From assembly GCA_020027475.1 (NCBI GenBank), contig JAHRAZ010000067.1:1-40961 (forward strand): a DNA stretch of 40,961 nt. The letters run 5' to 3'. This DNA comes from Microthrixaceae bacterium. Lineage in GTDB: Bacteria > Actinomycetota > Acidimicrobiia > Acidimicrobiales > Microtrichaceae. The position numbers and the translations under genes are program-made. The notes beneath the pieces are model-generated. The model was given only the letters and a program-made list of their open reading frames with translations, did no database searches and was not told the origin of the DNA. Below are positions 30,600 to 38,991 of the stretch, piece after piece (the first letter of the stretch is position 1; every line of letters starts with the position of its first letter).

Positions 30600-32851
30600 C
30601 GATGCTCACCACCCTCTGTGTCAGCAGCGTTCGCAGTGTCAGCAGCGTTCCCCGTATCCGCAGGGTTCGCGGTGTCAGCAGAGTCCGCAGAGTTCGCGGG
30701 GTTCGCAGACTCAGCAGCGTTCGCCGTATCGACGGGGCTGGCTGGGCTGGCTGTACCGGCGGGGCCGGCCGTAGCGGCGGTGCTTGTGCTCGCTGTGCCC
30801 GCAGCGTTCGCTGTGCCCGCGGGGTTCACGCCCAAGCCGCTCCCCGCAGCGGCGTCTTGTTGTTCGTATGCCGTCACCAGAGCCACGTAGTCCGGGTCGG
30901 AAAGCAACTCCTCGTGGGTTCCGATGCCTTTGACCCGGCCACCTTCAAGATGCACCACCCGGTCCGCCAGCGTGATGGTTGACAGTCGGTGAGCCACGAT
31001 CAGCATCGTCGTGTCTCCACGGCGGAGCTCAGACAGGATCTTCGATTCGATCACCGGGTCCACTGCCGAGGTGGCGTCATCGAGGACCACCACACGAGGG
31101 TCATCTGCCAAGGCTCGTGCCAACGCCACTCGTTGCCGCTGACCGCCCGAGAGGGTCACTCCTCGTTCACCAACGACGGTTCCGATTCCGCCAGGCAGGT
31201 TATCCACGAACTGCTTGGCCAAGGCTCGCTGAAGTGACTTCTCTACATGGCCATCGGCGGTCTCGCGGTCGAGCGTGACATTGCTGCGGATCGACCGTGC
31301 AAACAGGTAACTCTCCTGAAAGGCCACAGCCAGGCTCTGACGTAACTCCACCGGGTCAACCTGGTTTTCGGGTATGCCGCCGATGAGAATTCGGCCGTCA
31401 GTCGGCTGATCCAGATGGGCGAGCAAGTTCACGAGCGTCGACTTGCCCGAGCCGGTTGGGCCGACAAGGGCAAGCACTTCACCCGGATTGGCGGTGAAGC
31501 TGACCGAGTCGAGGATCGGAATCGATTCGAAACTGAAACTCACCTCATCGAAGGTGACCGGCAGTGGACCCGTCGGTAGCGTCGTGCCGGTCTCCCTCAC
31601 CACATCAGGCTGGTCGACCGGCTGGTCGAGCAGACCTTCGTAGGCAGATTCAGTGGGTTCGGCCACGACACCGTCGACACGAGCGATCGACACGACCGCA
31701 CGGGGCATCGCCTGGAACAGGAAGCCAACGACTCGCATCGGAAAGGCGAGCCAACCGAAGAGAACCACAGCCTGGACCAGGTCACCGATGGTCGCTCCGG
31801 TCTGCTCGATCCGCACCGCTCCTGCCAGCACGAGCAGCACCATGCCGAGGCTCGGTAGCATCGTGATCAGCGGCTCGAATATCGACGTCATCCGGGCAAC
31901 ACCGAGTCGCTCATCAGCCAACTCGGTTGACGCTGCATCGAATCGTTCCCGCTCCTGGTCCTCGCGAGCCAGTGTCTTGACCACCATCACGCCGTCGAAT
32001 GATTCGTGCGCTATTGCGGCGACCTCGCCGAGCTTCTGCTGGATTCGGGCGGAAGGTTCGTGGATCCGACTCGTGTAGTAGCGGCTCAGGAAGGTCAGGG
32101 AGGGAAACAGGATCAGCGCAACCAGCGCAAAGAACGGATCTGACATCCACAGGCTCACCAGCGACACGATTCCGAGTGCCACGACTCCGAGCGAAAATGG
32201 CAGGGGCATCAGCATCTGGCACGCGGTAGTGACGTCCACGTCCGCAGTCGCGAGCAGTTGACCCGTGGGATGAGTCCGGTACGAAGACATCGGCATCACC
32301 AATAGCCGGTCGGCAACCGATTGCCGCAGCGACCTCTGCATCCGCGCTTCCATCACCGAACCGAACCAGCGACGAACGACCACCGACAGCCCGCGGAGCA
32401 AGCTCACAGCAATGATCGCCGCCACACCCGTCCATACCGTTTGGGCGGTAACACCGGTGGTGAACGCAGGAGTGATCACTTCATCGGTTACGCGGCCGAG
32501 AACGACACTGGCTGCAACCAGTGTCACGGCCCACGCGACTCCCCCGGAGATTGCGAGCACGAAGGGACCGGGGTGCATCCTCACGAACCGGACGATCAGG
32601 CGTACTCCCAGTCTTATCGACAGCGAAGCATCCGAGCCTTCCTCGGCCGTCGGGCCGGCGGCCGGGGCTGCGTCCTCCTCCGGATCCGCAAGTGATGGAT
32701 CCCCCACTCCGACGTTCGTGCGCAAGTCCGCTTCGTACGGCGACGCGTTCGTCCCCGATCGTGAAGTGTCGACAGGTGCGCCGTGATCCAGATCCAAGTT
32801 GCCGTCGAACTCGTCGTCGGGTACGAGTTCATCTGAGCGTGTGTGGGCCAA
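30596..32851 (-). CDS. ABC exporter half-transporter, degenerate-site subunit
   Basis: A 751-residue fused permease/ATPase. The first 85 residues are acidic and probably disordered. A six-helix exporter domain follows, then Walker A GPTGSGKS (about 463), a canonical signature LSGGQRQ (about 565), and Walker B 'VVVLDDATSAVD' (about 588) with Asp in place of the catalytic Glu. That replacement, together with the partner's altered signature LSVGE, falls into the same composite site, as in known heterodimeric exporters. The C-terminal 75 residues are a low-complexity Ala/Asn/Asp/Thr tail coded by an 18-bp array. The start is TTG 32851, with GGAG five bases upstream. Confidence 0.9.
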   Translation of the reverse strand: MAHTRSDELVPDDEFDGNLDLDHGAPVDTSRSGTNASPYEADLRTNVGVGDPSLADPEEDAAPAAGPTAEEGSDASLSIRLGVRLIVRFVRMHPGPFVLAISGGVAWAVTLVAASVVLGRVTDEVITPAFTTGVTAQTVWTGVAAIIAVSLLRGLSVVVRRWFGSVMEARMQRSLRQSVADRLLVMPMSSYRTHPTGQLLATADVDVTTACQMLMPLPFSLGVVALGIVSLVSLWMSDPFFALVALILFPSLTFLSRYYTSRIHEPSARIQQKLGEVAAIAHESFDGVMVVKTLAREDQERERFDAASTELADERLGVARMTSIFEPLITMLPSLGMVLLVLAGAVRIEQTGATIGDLVQAVVLFGWLAFPMRVVGFLFQAMPRAVVSIARVDGVVAEPTESAYEGLLDQPVDQPDVVRETGTTLPTGPLPVTFDEVSFSFESIPILDSVSFTANPGEVLALVGPTGSGKSTLVNLLAHLDQPTDGRILIGGIPENQVDPVELRQSLAVAFQESYLFARSIRSNVTLDRETADGHVEKSLQRALAKQFVDNLPGGIGTVVGERGVTLSGGQRQRVALARALADDPRVVVLDDATSAVDPVIESKILSELRRGDTTMLIVAHRLSTITLADRVVHLEGGRVKGIGTHEELLSDPDYVALVTAYEQQDAAAGSGLGVNPAGTANAAGTASTSTAATAGPAGTASPASPVDTANAAESANPANSADSADTANPADTGNAADTANAADTEGGEHR
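30621..30836. repeat. 18-bp tandem array encoding the ABC protein tail
   Basis: About twelve 18-bp units from 30621 to 30836, such as tcagcagcgttcgcagtg, then increasingly diverged ones. On the minus strand each unit encodes six residues (for example NAADTA, NPADTG, NSADSA). The reading frame is kept throughout, as the unit is a multiple of three. Units near the stop codon are most alike, so growth at that end seems the most recent. Confidence 0.85.
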
Positions 32852-33279
32852 CAGGTCTCCAGGTCGTCACGAAGGAACGCTCCACGCTAGATCTTCTGCG
32901 CTGAATGTGCCTCAGTAGTTTCAGGTGGGAGGAGGCTTTGGAAGGTGCGGGCGCTCCCGTGGGGCGAGGGTTTCCGGGAGCGAGGGTTTCGGACAACGGG
33001 CACTCGGTGATGCTGGAGTTTCCGTGAGGCAAGAGTCAGAGGGACAAGCCGATTCACACCCGAGTCAGTCCTCGTGCACGGCGACACGAGGTGAAGCCGG
33101 AAGACGGAGCCGGAACGCGAACCCGGAGCAGAACGCGAAACCAAGGTCGGAAGCGACACGAGGAGAAGCCGGAACGACCTGAATCAGAACGCAAAACCCA
33201 AGGTCGGAAGCGAAACCGGATCAGCACGCGAAACGAGGGCCGGACGAGCCGGCCCTCGAATGCCCAAAATTGATCCCGA
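32852..33279. repeat. Repeat-rich intergenic region after the aldehyde dehydrogenase gene
   Basis: A 428-bp gap between the ABC exporter start and the aldehyde dehydrogenase stop. It contains a 16-bp duplication beginning gcgagggtttc (32964-32979 and 32980-32995). A 28-29-bp word beginning cagaacgc and ending ggaagcga appears at 33129-33156 and 33185-33213, with a third partial copy from 33222. Shorter ccggaacg-type words lie between. No gene is supported. A terminator hairpin ends it (33234-33258). Confidence 0.7.
33234..33258 (-). terminator. Intrinsic terminator of the aldehyde dehydrogenase gene
   Basis: On the minus strand CGAGGGCCGG, loop CTCGT, CCGGCCCTCG: ten perfect pairs followed by TTTCG, starting 21 bases after the stop codon. 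Position, GC stem and short T-run fit a terminator. Confidence 0.65.
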
Positions 33280-34716
33280 TCAGACCGGAAGCTGGATTGA
33301 CTTGGTCTCAAGGAACTCTTCGAGTCCCCAGCGACCACGCTCACGGGTGTTACCCGACTGCTTGTAGCCACCAAATGGAGCGACAGAGTTGAACATGGCG
33401 CCGTTAATGTCCACCTGACCGGTGCGAATCTGGCGAGCGATCGCAACCGCACGCTCCTGGTCGCCCGACTGCACGCCTCCGGCAAGTCCGTATACGGAAT
33501 CGTTGGCGATACGCACGGCATCTTCATCATCGGTGTAGGTGATGATCGACATCACCGGCCCGAAGATCTCTTCCTGGGCGATGGTCATGTCAGCCGTTAC
33601 GTCGGTGAACACGGTTGGCTTCACGTAGAAGCCCTTGTCCATCCCGTCCGGCGCCTCGGGGCCGCCAACCGCAAGGGTTGCGCCCTCGTCGATGCCCTTC
33701 TGGATGTAGGAACGGACCCGTTCCATGTGAGCACGCGAACTCAGCGGACCCAGAGCACTGAACATGTCTTCACCATCGGCCTTCGGATCCACCAGACGCA
33801 TCTCAGAAGCCCTCTTCACCACAGCATCGGTGAACTCGTCCTTGCGGGATTCGGGCACCAGGAGGCGAGTCAGGGCAGAACAGGTCTGACCCGAGTTGAG
33901 GAAGCAGTTGAACACCGCACCGAAAGCAACGGTGTCGGGATCGGCATCGTCGAGAACGACATTCGCCGACTTGCCACCGAGTTCAAGACCGACACGTTTG
34001 GCCGTGGCGGCAGCCGCACGCTGAACCTCGGCACCTGCGCGGCCAGAACCGGTGAAGCTGACGGCATCCACGTCGGGATGCGAGGAGATGGCGGCGCCAA
34101 CCTCCGGCCCCGTACCGACGACCATGTTGAACACACCCGCCGGGAGTCCCACCTCGTGCAGAACCTCAGCGAGGATATAGGCGTTGAGCGGAGTCACCTC
34201 GGACGGCTTCAGCACCACGGTGCAGCCGGCGGCAAGGGCGGGAGTGATCTTGCAGATGATCAGGTAGAGCGGGTAGTTCCACGGAGTGATGGCACCAACA
34301 ACGCCGATCGGCTCGCGCACGACCAGCGAACTGCCGACCTGCTCTTCGAACTCGTAACTCTCCACCAAGTCGGCGAATAGATCCCATTCACCCAGGGGAA
34401 GCCCGGCCTGAACCATTTCGGCGAAGGCTTTTGGTGAGCCGACCTCGCCACTGATGGTGTCGACCAGGTCTGTGTATCGGCCGGCGAGCGCAGCGCCGAT
34501 GTCGCGCAGGTACTTGGCTCGCACATCGACCGGAGTCGTTGACCAGGCCGGGAACGCGGCCTTGGCGGCGGCAACGGCTGCGTCGACATCGGCAGCCGTA
34601 CCCTGCGGCACTCTTCCCATGACCTCTTCGGTCGCGGAGTCGATGACGTCGATGGTTTCATTCCCGGTGGAAGGCACCCATTTGCCATCGATATAGACGT
34701 TTTCGTAGACCTTCAC
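33280..34716 (-). CDS. Aldehyde dehydrogenase (NAD(P)+)
   Basis: A 478-residue member of the aldehyde dehydrogenase superfamily, oxidising an aldehyde to its acid. The cofactor segment is '[31 protein letters not shown]', the general-base Glu is in '[16 protein letters not shown]', and the nucleophilic Cys is in '[15 protein letters not shown]'. The C-terminal motif '[15 protein letters not shown]' is present. The length is normal (475-500). GTG 34716 is preferred, with AAGGGGG before it; a longer frame opens at 34803. The substrate cannot be told. It has its own terminator and a palindromic element 96 bases upstream. Confidence 0.95.
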   Translation of the reverse strand: MKVYENVYIDGKWVPSTGNETIDVIDSATEEVMGRVPQGTAADVDAAVAAAKAAFPAWSTTPVDVRAKYLRDIGAALAGRYTDLVDTISGEVGSPKAFAEMVQAGLPLGEWDLFADLVESYEFEEQVGSSLVVREPIGVVGAITPWNYPLYLIICKITPALAAGCTVVLKPSEVTPLNAYILAEVLHEVGLPAGVFNMVVGTGPEVGAAISSHPDVDAVSFTGSGRAGAEVQRAAAATAKRVGLELGGKSANVVLDDADPDTVAFGAVFNCFLNSGQTCSALTRLLVPESRKDEFTDAVVKRASEMRLVDPKADGEDMFSALGPLSSRAHMERVRSYIQKGIDEGATLAVGGPEAPDGMDKGFYVKPTVFTDVTADMTIAQEEIFGPVMSIITYTDDEDAVRIANDSVYGLAGGVQSGDQERAVAIARQIRTGQVDINGAMFNSVAPFGGYKQSGNTRERGRWGLEEFLETKSIQLPV

Positions 34717-34811
34717 ATTGCCCCCTTGGCTCTGGCTCGCCGTATCGGAAACGGCAAGAGCGCATGGTACATCCGCCCAACCAGCAGCGCCCATCGCGGC
34801 CAAAACCCTGC

Positions 34812-34859
34812 TTCTGTGATGGTCAGGTCGCGCAAATGCGCGACCTGACCATCACAGAA
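34812..34859. repeat. 48-bp palindromic element, copy 2
   Basis: Left arm 34812-34833, loop AAAT (34834-34837), right arm 34838-34859: 22 perfect pairs, with arms identical to copies 1 and 3. Since the other loops are TTTT (AAAA on the other strand), this copy is probably inverted relative to them, with one loop change. The stop codon of the AbiEi-like gene (34852-34854) lies in the right arm. Confidence 0.9.
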
Positions 34860-35823
34860 CGGAACGCTGGGTGTGGCGATGCGCCTCGGCGATTCCGGCC
34901 CGGACAAGTGAAACCACTTTGGAAGGTCTGGTCCAAACATCGATGTCGGTGATTTCGACAACCACGAACCCCGCATCGGACAGCCGTCCTATCCGCCTCG
35001 CATCTGCCCGGCTGTCAACCAGGCTTCCGTGGTGGAACTCGCTTTGCACTTCCAGCACAAACGGCACCGTCGGGTGACAGAAATCGACTCTGCCGAGCCA
35101 TGACGACTCGGATCCCAGGTTCACTTGCTGCCTGAGCAGGATCCCTGCGCCTTCGAGTAGTTGTCTCGTGCGGGACTCCAGCCCGGAATCAGATGGAATG
35201 TAGTCAGGACCTCGAACATCCAGATACCGACGAAGGGCCACAACCCCATTTCTGCCCCGCTTGGCCAGAGTTGCCAAGAACCGAATCAACGACCGGCCGT
35301 CGAGAAGTCCACCGGACCACATGGTCTCGACGATTCGTTCTGCGCGTTCATAGTGCGATGTCGCAAACAGGTGCAGGGCCACGTATTCGGGTCGAAGGGT
35401 CGGAACACCCATCAATTCGTCACGCCAGAGCGGCGGAAGGCTCCTTATCCGGTGCACGCGTGCGATCGGATTGTCGACGATCCAGGACTTGGATATGGAG
35501 ACATGGACCGGGTGGTCCAGATTCGAACCCCGGTGTCCCCACCAAGCCGCCGCCGATTCGTGTGACAAGAAGGCTTGTGGTCCTGCGTCCAAGACGGCAA
35601 TGGCTACCCCTTGGCCTTTGGTCCGTGAGGTGCCGCGCCGCCTCAATACCCTGGGAGTTGCTGCTTCCCATTGCGGTGACTTTGTGAGGCGGTACACACT
35701 CGACTTCGTCAGACCGAGATCAGCCAGTTGGTGGCGCCCTACAACGCCGTGCTGGTTCTCCACGAACTTTGTGACTGCCTCGAACACGGCGCAATGTTGC
35801 GTCCATTCCAAGGTCGGGTCCAT
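34852..35823 (-). CDS. AbiEi-like winged-helix protein with DUF559/VSR-like nuclease-type C-terminus
   Basis: A 323-residue protein of a type that is frequent in actinobacteria. Residues about 15-65 are a winged helix-turn-helix like the AbiEi antitoxin N-domain ('ENQHGVVGRHQLADLGLTKSSVYRLTKSPQWEAATPRVLRR'). The last 90 residues resemble the DUF559/VSR endonuclease fold: 'WLGRVDFCHPTVPFVLEVQSEFHH', then 'DARRIGRLSDAGFVVVEITDIDVW'. In many relatives the first strand pair has Asp and Glu-x-Asp/Glu; here the second acidic site is 'LEVQS', with Gln. ATG 35823 is chosen because the frame before it is repeat-derived. No toxin gene is adjacent, so a toxin-antitoxin role is doubtful. Confidence 0.78.
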   Translation of the reverse strand: MDPTLEWTQHCAVFEAVTKFVENQHGVVGRHQLADLGLTKSSVYRLTKSPQWEAATPRVLRRRGTSRTKGQGVAIAVLDAGPQAFLSHESAAAWWGHRGSNLDHPVHVSISKSWIVDNPIARVHRIRSLPPLWRDELMGVPTLRPEYVALHLFATSHYERAERIVETMWSGGLLDGRSLIRFLATLAKRGRNGVVALRRYLDVRGPDYIPSDSGLESRTRQLLEGAGILLRQQVNLGSESSWLGRVDFCHPTVPFVLEVQSEFHHGSLVDSRADARRIGRLSDAGFVVVEITDIDVWTRPSKVVSLVRAGIAEAHRHTQRSVL

Positions 35824-36167
35824 GGGCCTGACTACCCGGTCAGTCGACCACCCAGTCAGCCGACCACCCGGATCAGCCGAAGGAATCGCCCCGAACGCTC
35901 CACCCGACCGCCCCAGCGGAACCCCTACCCGGATCAACCCGAGCATCCCAGCCGTTTTGTGATGGGTTTGGTTGGATGAGCGACCGAACCACCCACAGAT
36001 CAGTCGCCCATCCGTGCCTTCCTGCCTCTCCCGTTCAGGTCGGCAAGACCATGGTGCGACATATTTCACACGATAGGAATATGGAGGACTACCCAAATGG
36101 CTCGGATTCGGCCGCCCAACCATGGGCGGATTCACCCGGATTGGGCGCGGCGTCCGCCCCTGGGCGG
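35824..36167. repeat. Gap before the AbiEi-like gene, with 16-bp repeats
   Basis: A 344-bp stretch between the AbiEi-like start and palindrome copy 3. Just upstream of the start are 16-bp units ccggtcagtcgaccac (35836-35851) and ccagtcagccgaccac (35852-35867) and a diverged third (35868-35883). The rest (35900-36167) contains no clear gene or motif. The frame over it is open on the minus strand but codes for a Pro/Arg-rich sequence without family resemblance. Confidence 0.6.
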
Positions 36168-36215
36168 TTCTGTGATGGTCAGGTCGCGCTTTTGCGCGAC
36201 CTGACCATCACAGAA
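36168..36215. repeat. 48-bp palindromic element, copy 3
   Basis: Left arm 36168-36189, loop TTTT (36190-36193), right arm 36194-36215: 22 perfect pairs. It lies 42 bases downstream of the PilX-like gene (minus strand), in the same place as the other two copies relative to their genes. The sequence is identical to copy 1 over all 48 bases. Confidence 0.9.
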
Positions 36216-36257
36216 CGACGAAAGGGGTGAGGGGATTGACTGCGGCAGGGTCCGCCG

Positions 36258-38987
36258 TCAGGGAGTGGGAACTGCGTCGACCTGGCAACCGTCGAGGTGA
36301 CACAACTGCCAGTCGGCAATCCTCGCGGCGTGAACTCCGATCTCCGAAGGATCAAGGAACACCCGGGCGACACCACGAATCGGTTCATCCGAATCCGGCG
36401 GATTCATCGTGGCCGTAAGCAGGGCATTGGGGAACTTCGGGCCACAACAAATCACTCCCACTCCGTCACCCACGTCGGAACCGGTCTGCCTACTGGCCAA
36501 TGAGTTGACCACAAGACTTCCGTTGAAGATCGACTCGAATGAAGCGGTTCCGGCCCAGTCAACATCCAGATCCAACAACTGGAAATCCGAATCTCCGTAT
36601 ACACGGACGCTGTCGCCACTTGCTTCATCGATGGTGATTCGAGCGGTCTGAACCTGCGGGTGTTCGCCCGTCTCACCAACCAGCCGAACATGGTCGATCT
36701 GCTGGATCTCCACGCCCAATCCCGGTTTCACATCTGCACCGACAAATATGTTCCGCTCGGGCAGAATCGAAACCGTGATCGAGGCGTCCTCAATAGCTGC
36801 CGCACTGGCAAGAAGAGACGAACAATTGCTCATATCCATGGTGTAGGTGCTGAGTGAACGGGTGTAGCCGGGAACAACCACCGCCTCACAGTCGTCGCCA
36901 TCCACAGTGACCATTACCATGGTCTCACCAAGATCCAGTCCAGGATGGGTAAGAGTTGGGTTCGCCACCACATCCGTGCCGCCGTGATTGTCGAACACCA
37001 GCTCCAGTGATGAAATCTTCGCCTGGGGGTCATGGCCAGGCAGCTCGAACCCGGAGATCGTGAACTCCTGACGCTGCAGCGGTGCATCCCTGAGTGGTCG
37101 TGCGCAGATGTCGGCAACGACTCCCCATGGAACACCGAGATCGTATGCACAGCCTTCCTCCGCTGCTGCGTACCCGCCACCAGCCGACAACAGCTTGTTG
37201 AAGTCAGACCATTGGCCTGGGGGCGAAGACGCAATCGTCGCGGAAATATCGATCTCATTGACGACCAGCTCGGCACCCCAGACCTGGATCGAATACGGAC
37301 ACTCGCCAATGCAGCCCGGCGGGTCTCCCGGCGGGCCAAGCGCGTCGGTACCGAACTCGACCTCAAGCCGCAGTCCTTGCAAGTCTTCCTCGTTCTTGAT
37401 CGCATCGGCACAGCCCTCAAGGAGGTCCACCTCAGACCCGACCCCATTTGTGCGGCCTCGGGCCAGATCCATTGTCTCGCAGATAGTATCCGAACCAGAG
37501 GCTGGCTTCAGTCGGACCCATATCTGCCTGTTGGCTCCAAACGCCACGGGATACTCGAGGCTGCTCCACCGAAACTTCAAAGAGGTGACCGGGCGTGAAC
37601 CGGTCGAGTTGATCTCCGCTTGGAAGATTGGAAAGCCGCAGGACGAGGCGTTGCACAGTATCGCCGCGGCCCTGTCGCCAGCAGCCGGATTCGGGTCCAC
37701 AAGATTGCCCGGGTTCGAAAAGTCCCAAGGTGCCGCCCTGCCGTTCACAGAGTTCAGGAGGGTAGGGCCGACGACATCGTCGTCCGCCGCTGTGTCGCTC
37801 TTGGCCAAAGCCGGCAGAGCGGGGTCAGCGGGGTCCTCCCCTGCACATATCGACAGATTTCCCTTTGTGTGTTTCAGGGTGGTGCTCGGACCGATTGTCA
37901 CCGACGTGTTCGAGGTGGACAGTGGATCACAATCGATGCCGGACGAATCCATTTCGCCGAACACGTAGTTGGCGCCGGTGGCACCAAAACGCAGCTCAAA
38001 GTTGTCGTCGGTGTGAGCATCGAACCAATAGTCACCCGGAGTGAAGTGGAACGTAGCGTCGGTGCAGGTTGACAAGAGGCCGTTCAGGGCCTGCGTCTTG
38101 ACGTTGCCGTAGTAACCCGGAGAGAAGGTCAGCGCATCGCAAGAAACTGACCCCGGGTCGGACGAAGTGTCGCCGAGCCCGAGGGGAACACTCGGATCGC
38201 TGCGGGTCAGGCCCGCAACGGCGGCATCGTTGCAAACAGGCTCACCGTCGTCAGCATCACGAATCTGGCGGGACACCGAAGAGGGAACAAACGACTCACT
38301 GAGTACCCCACACGCGACGCCGGGTTCAGAGCCACCGGTTCCGAGGTCACCCTGGAAGTAGTGTCCCGAGACCTCGGCGCCCACCTCGGCGCCACCATTT
38401 ACGGCCGAGCCATTCTTGACCAGGACGTCACCGACGAAGGACACAGGTTCCGAACCCTGATGGATGAGGTTCACCTCCGCGGGATCGGGGTCATCCGAAC
38501 CTGTGGCCACCCATGAGAACGGATTGGATGCGTCCGGAGTGTACGGCTCGCTCGCGATCACTCGCATGTCACCGCTGACATTGGGCGAGGGATCAAGAAC
38601 TGAGGCACACTCGACATGAACGTCGGAGTCGGCATCGATCCCGTCGGCGGTTGTGTCCATGGGTACCGTTGCAGGAAGCGGCTCACATGGATCACCGGGT
38701 TCGGGCGCATTCCGCATGAACTCCACTGATGCTTCCAGAGCTCCGTCGGCCGCCCGTCGCTCCTGCGCAAGCTGCTGCTGGGTGATCGCTGCGCGGTGAG
38801 TGCTGAACGACAGGCCAAGCAAGGCGGTGATGATGATCAAGCCCACCGCCATGGCCGCGAGCACTGTGCCCAGAATGTATCCGGATTCCGCACCCAAACT
38901 CATTGCCCGGCGATCCGACAGCCAGGTCAATCGGGTCGGGTGGGTGGAACCCGGAGACGGTGCGCGGTGGTTGGGAAGGAGTCTCAT
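36258..38987 (-). CDS. Large PilX-like pilus-associated surface protein
   Basis: A 909-residue protein. The N-terminus has one hydrophobic segment ('SGYILGTVLAAMAVGLIIITALLGLSF') preceded by about 30 basic and polar residues and followed by a coiled 'AAITQQQLAQERRAADGALEASVEFMRN', as in PilX-type minor pilins. The rest is a beta-rich exported region with many Asp, Gly, Cys and Pro, including segments such as 'SSLEYPVAFGANRQIWVRLKP' and 'GFELPGHDPQAKISSLELVFDNHGG'. Paired Cys suggest disulfides. The ATG at 38987 is four bases after the stop of the upstream gene, with GGGAGGG before it. It is the last gene of the pilin-like operon. Role in pilus assembly or adhesion is inferred. Confidence 0.75.
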   Translation of the reverse strand: MRLLPNHRAPSPGSTHPTRLTWLSDRRAMSLGAESGYILGTVLAAMAVGLIIITALLGLSFSTHRAAITQQQLAQERRAADGALEASVEFMRNAPEPGDPCEPLPATVPMDTTADGIDADSDVHVECASVLDPSPNVSGDMRVIASEPYTPDASNPFSWVATGSDDPDPAEVNLIHQGSEPVSFVGDVLVKNGSAVNGGAEVGAEVSGHYFQGDLGTGGSEPGVACGVLSESFVPSSVSRQIRDADDGEPVCNDAAVAGLTRSDPSVPLGLGDTSSDPGSVSCDALTFSPGYYGNVKTQALNGLLSTCTDATFHFTPGDYWFDAHTDDNFELRFGATGANYVFGEMDSSGIDCDPLSTSNTSVTIGPSTTLKHTKGNLSICAGEDPADPALPALAKSDTAADDDVVGPTLLNSVNGRAAPWDFSNPGNLVDPNPAAGDRAAAILCNASSCGFPIFQAEINSTGSRPVTSLKFRWSSLEYPVAFGANRQIWVRLKPASGSDTICETMDLARGRTNGVGSEVDLLEGCADAIKNEEDLQGLRLEVEFGTDALGPPGDPPGCIGECPYSIQVWGAELVVNEIDISATIASSPPGQWSDFNKLLSAGGGYAAAEEGCAYDLGVPWGVVADICARPLRDAPLQRQEFTISGFELPGHDPQAKISSLELVFDNHGGTDVVANPTLTHPGLDLGETMVMVTVDGDDCEAVVVPGYTRSLSTYTMDMSNCSSLLASAAAIEDASITVSILPERNIFVGADVKPGLGVEIQQIDHVRLVGETGEHPQVQTARITIDEASGDSVRVYGDSDFQLLDLDVDWAGTASFESIFNGSLVVNSLASRQTGSDVGDGVGVICCGPKFPNALLTATMNPPDSDEPIRGVARVFLDPSEIGVHAARIADWQLCHLDGCQVDAVPTP

Positions 38988-38991
38988 CGGA

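Noticed and set aside
25050-36215. Insertion sequence or composite transposon bounded by the palindromes
   Set aside because: No transposase and no target-site duplication is visible around the copies. Only a palindromic repeat can be supported.
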